From Phlegmacium glaucopus (lineage: Eukaryota > Basidiomycota > Agaricomycetes > Agaricales > Cortinariaceae), in the NCBI GenBank assembly GCA_015039465.1, contig MU130368.1:93480-103572 (forward strand): DNA of 10,093 nt, read 5' to 3'. The position numbers and the translations under genes are program-made. The notes beneath the pieces were generated by a model. The model was not told the origin of the DNA. It did not search any database and worked only from the letters and a program-made list of their open reading frames with translations. Shown piece after piece: positions 7,677 through 10,093 of this stretch (the first letter of the stretch is position 1; every line of letters starts with the position of its first letter).

Positions 7677-8360
7677 ATCGAGGGCTACCCTTTCTCATAC
7701 ACACATGGCTGGATCTGACGGCTGGCAACAGCAGCAAAGCATACCATTTTAAGTCTCCCATCGGATTTTGGAACGTCGTTGTCAGGTTTGGTAACCAAAA
7801 TATCTGTTTCTTTGATACCATCAGATGTTTAGTGTTTAGTACTTTTCTTTTTTGCTCTCCATCCTTGTATAAAGTGTACCACCCCCACCCCTGACAACAA
7901 ACTCTCCAAACTTGTTTAATTACCTTTTTTTTTCTTTTTCGCGCTCTTTGCTCATATACGTACCAATATATCAACCTTCCTTTCCTCTGTCTCTCTCCAT
8001 CCCCTCCTTTTCTTGTTACTATATATACTCCCAATCACTTAGTTGTCCTTTGTCTTCGGACAAACACCTTTCAAATGCACCCAAATTCACTATGGATCTC
8101 TGACTGACTCTCATCCCTCTCCTTTTTTTGTGTTAGTCTGACAGTCTATCCTTCTATATACAACTTTTGGGCATAGTTTACTTTGTCTTTCTGTATATAT
8201 CTTATCTAGATGTTCCTACTAGCTCTAGGTCTATTATCACGACACACTTATACGAAAGGGACTAGGTCCAAAGTTGCCTTATTCATGGGCTACTCTGTGA
8301 CGTTTTCCTCGGACCTTTAAAACTTCTAATATCGTTCTATCTCATGCTTTTGTCCGTCAG
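7677..8360 (+). other. Pyrimidine-rich 3' flank of the G-alpha gene
   Basis: After the TAG at 7674-7676 no further coding exon is seen. From about 7840 to 8200 the plus strand is rich in C and T, with a T9 run near 7925 and TATATATA-like stretches near 8023 and 8197. It may be a long 3' UTR, or a promoter-like region for an unrecognised downstream transcript. A 136-codon minus-strand frame here is Lys/Arg-rich only because it is the complement of the CT tract. Confidence 0.4.
8049..8064 (+). other. Perfect cUUCGg tetraloop hairpin
   Basis: TTTGTC-TTCG-GACAAA gives a 6-bp perfect stem closed by C-G around a UUCG loop, the exceptionally stable tetraloop class. It lies about 370 bases after the G-alpha stop, so if the 3' UTR reaches that far it would be a structured 3' element. 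The role is unknown. Confidence 0.55.
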
Positions 8361-9660
8361 GTTCCTTTAGTAGTTTAGATGACGAGCAATAATGACATTA
8401 GGTTTCTTTCCCCTTTGGAGGCTACCAATTCAAATAATGTACTTCTGTACTCGTTAAGCGATGTTCGGCGGTTATGTACCGCCATGTAAAACACAAAGAA
8501 ATAGCACGCCTGTCGGAATCCCGCTGTCAGCTTTATGCACACCATGCACCTATTCTTTTCAACGGCTTTACTTGGTGCAGTTGCTCGACAGTCGTAAGCC
8601 TAGTGGCCTATAGTTTAATCAATGTGTCTTTTAACTACAACAACGTAGCTACATCGTGGCATGCCCAAGCCCCAGAGTACACATATATTCAAGTTGACAT
8701 TGATAGTTTTGTGTATCCATGGCTACAGAAATACCTCTCACATGATACATGCATAACCTTATACAGCTCACTTGACCTCGGAGTGTGATGGCATTCTGGG
8801 AAGATTCCTTGAGTCGACATTGGTGTCGGCATCGCGTCATTTATTACGCAGTCCAGAGTAATGTTTATTACGTGATCGATGACATTTCCTAAGATCTCTG
8901 TACATGTTCTTTTATTACTCTGACAACCATTATGAATGAATGAATGGCGTGTCGAACTCGATTTAGTAGTTCAAACTAATGAGGTCAAATGACCCTTTGC
9001 GTTTCGACGTTGCTCCAGGCTCCACCATTATAGACCCTGTTTGCCAAAAAAAAAAAAACTGTATTTGATCTACAGATAAAGGAGATGCCTAATAATGTGT
9101 AAGAGGATATCTTCCAGGGAGAGTAACTGAGATGTCTAGGCTGGCGTAATGCAATAATTGAACAATCATTACTTAACGGTCGCCATATCGATTATGGGAA
9201 GAGTTAAAGATTTGCAAAGAACCGCCGCCCGACCGCTCCATCAACGAGTGCTGATTTTTTACCCAGATCGCATCCCTATTCCTCTCAATATATATCAATT
9301 ACCTTCCATCCAAACCGTGTTCCATCTAAGTTTCCGTAGGGAATCGAGTTCAATCGACCTCGATGCCCGGGCCAGCGACACTGAATTCGTAATCGCCCGC
9401 CAGGAATTTTCAACATTCAACATAGCATTTAAATAGATCACCCCCTTGGATATATCCTGGGTAATAGATGAGCCCATCAGCAGTTTTCGCTGTCAAGAGT
9501 CAAGACTAGACCCTATGGACGACTTTCGTTATCCAATATGACAGCTACTAAAAACCAGACTGTGAACTCGAAATTCGGAGCTAAACTTACAGAAGACTCT
9601 GGTAGATTGTAGCTTATCAGTGGCAACAGGACCCTGGTATATGCTGTGGAATGTCCGATC
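8361..9660. other. Intergenic region, no supported gene
   Basis: Open frames at 8474-8788 and 9158-9436 (+) encode nothing I recognise and lack exon-like codon bias. Local features are a short GC-rich hairpin GGCGGT/ACCGCC (8467-8483, loop of 5), two TTTATTACG copies near 8839 and 8866, a short GAAT tandem near 8934-8945 and an A13 run near 9046-9058. Confidence 0.4.
8467..8483. repeat. GC-rich 6-bp hairpin
   Basis: GGCGGT and ACCGCC flank a 5-base loop. It is perfect but short, and its role is unknown. Confidence 0.4.
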
Positions 9661-9666
9661 CAAAAC

Positions 9667-9681
9667 TGCCAAATTTTGGCA
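9667..9681. repeat. 15-bp palindrome TGCCAAATTTTGGCA
   Basis: Perfect 7-bp arms lie around one central base. It shares its outer TGCCA/TGGCA bases with the larger nested palindrome about 100 bp downstream, which suggests but does not prove a shared binding protein. Confidence 0.5.
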
Positions 9682-9777
9682 CTCATGTACACGCCATTTT
9701 TCTCATCACGCATCACCTCACTGTGACCAAATGAAGATTGAAAATGGAAATTCCCGCCAACATCAGCAAAAGTATTT

Positions 9778-9813
9778 CCGTCTGGCACATCTGGCACCAG
9801 ACATGCCAGACGG
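9778..9813. repeat. 36-bp nested palindrome built on TCTGG/CCAGA
   Basis: The outer arms CCGTCTGGCA and TGCCAGACGG are perfect (10 bp). Inside, TCTGG-CA-CCAGA is a second palindrome. The two levels are separated only by a CA dinucleotide on each side, so four TCTGG/CCAGA half-sites are stacked in 36 bases. It could be an operator-like site for a dimeric factor or a cruciform-forming relic. Confidence 0.65.
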
Positions 9814-9910
9814 GAGTGACCACAATCGACACGCACACTCAGGCACGAAGTGCTGATCTCCCATCAAATTGGATGCCGTAGCTCGCCATCGACTTATTTT
9901 TGATACTCCG

Positions 9911-9926
9911 GCCAGTCTGCCGGTTA
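9911..9926. repeat. Short CCGGC/GCCGG hairpin
   Basis: CCGGC and GCCGG arms lie around about 6 bases, immediately before the TTAG-rich end of the window. It is short and low in significance. Confidence 0.3.
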
Positions 9927-10093
9927 GGTGCCGCTGGGGTTTGGGTTGGCCTAGTAATTTGGTTAGGATCACGGTTAGCGTTAGGGGTTCGTGTTAGTAT
10001 TTGTTCTCAGGTTAGTGGTAGGCTTAGGGATCAGGTATATATCCTTTTCGTGCGGTAGCGCGATCTTGGGTAGGTGGTTAGGTAGTTAGAACT
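9922..10093 (+). repeat. Strand-asymmetric TTAG-rich (telomere-like, degenerate) tract
   Basis: TTAG occurs nine times between 9924 and 10089 (9924, 9963, 9975, 9981, 9994, 10012, 10024, 10078, 10086), mostly as GTTAG or GGTTAGG, with no CTAA on the same strand. About one would be expected by chance. The copies are unevenly spaced and include TTAGGGG and TTAGGG. It looks like degenerate G-rich interstitial telomere-like DNA. The tract runs off the window edge, so its extent is unknown. Confidence 0.5.

Noticed and set aside
7624..8034. 136-codon minus-strand frame beside the G-alpha 3' end
   Set aside because: Basic, low-complexity complement of the CT-rich tract, partly antisense to the last G-alpha exon.
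8474..8788. 104-codon plus-strand frame
   Set aside because: No recognisable domain, irregular codon use and no supporting splice context; chance is likelier.
9158..9436. 92-codon plus-strand frame
   Set aside because: No recognisable family and a competing minus-strand frame overlaps it; could not be supported as a gene.
1..10093. CRISPR array, rRNA, tRNA, bacterial operon or integrated virus
   Set aside because: No regular repeat-spacer pattern, no RNA gene signature, and no viral or reverse-transcriptase-like protein text in any frame.

Overview
The window looks like nuclear DNA from a filamentous basidiomycete fungus, most likely an Agaricomycete. Both recognisable genes are broken by many short introns (52-67 bp) with fungal-type donors and branch sites, and both proteins are of eukaryotic signalling families. 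No bacterial, organellar or rRNA/tRNA features were found. The assignment to Agaricomycetes rests on remembered family resemblance, not on a search.

Layout. 1-1136: AT-rich upstream region with an 18-bp inverted repeat holding CCAAT boxes and two short upstream ORFs. 1137-2539 (+): a three-exon Rab7/Ypt7-like small GTPase of 427 residues. It has all G motifs, a C-terminal CCSS tail and a Ser/Pro-rich insertion of about 195 residues inside the GTPase fold. About 2813-3431: a foldback structure, two divergent inverted arms around a single-copy centre. 4009-4808: an 800-bp apparently non-autonomous DNA transposon with terminal inverted repeats (TIRs) of 38-41 bp, flanked on both sides by TTAAAA and carrying clustered TGTCCGGA motifs near both ends. 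4815-6060: no convincing gene. 6259-7676 (+): a seven-exon heterotrimeric G-protein alpha subunit of 354 residues whose motif residue numbers match mammalian G-alpha-i1. 7677-about 8360: its pyrimidine-rich 3' flank, with a perfect cUUCGg hairpin. 8360-9920: no gene seen, with several palindromes including a nested 36-bp one. 9924-10093: a strand-asymmetric cluster of TTAG motifs.

Function. The two genes are separate plus-strand transcription units about 3.7 kb apart. One is predicted to act in vesicle or vacuole trafficking, the other in receptor-coupled (pheromone or nutrient) signalling. Nothing suggests they work as one system. The DNA between them is mostly repeat-derived. The most novel material is the 800-bp element, the foldback structure and the Rab insertion. 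No listed agent, virus or toxin gene was seen.
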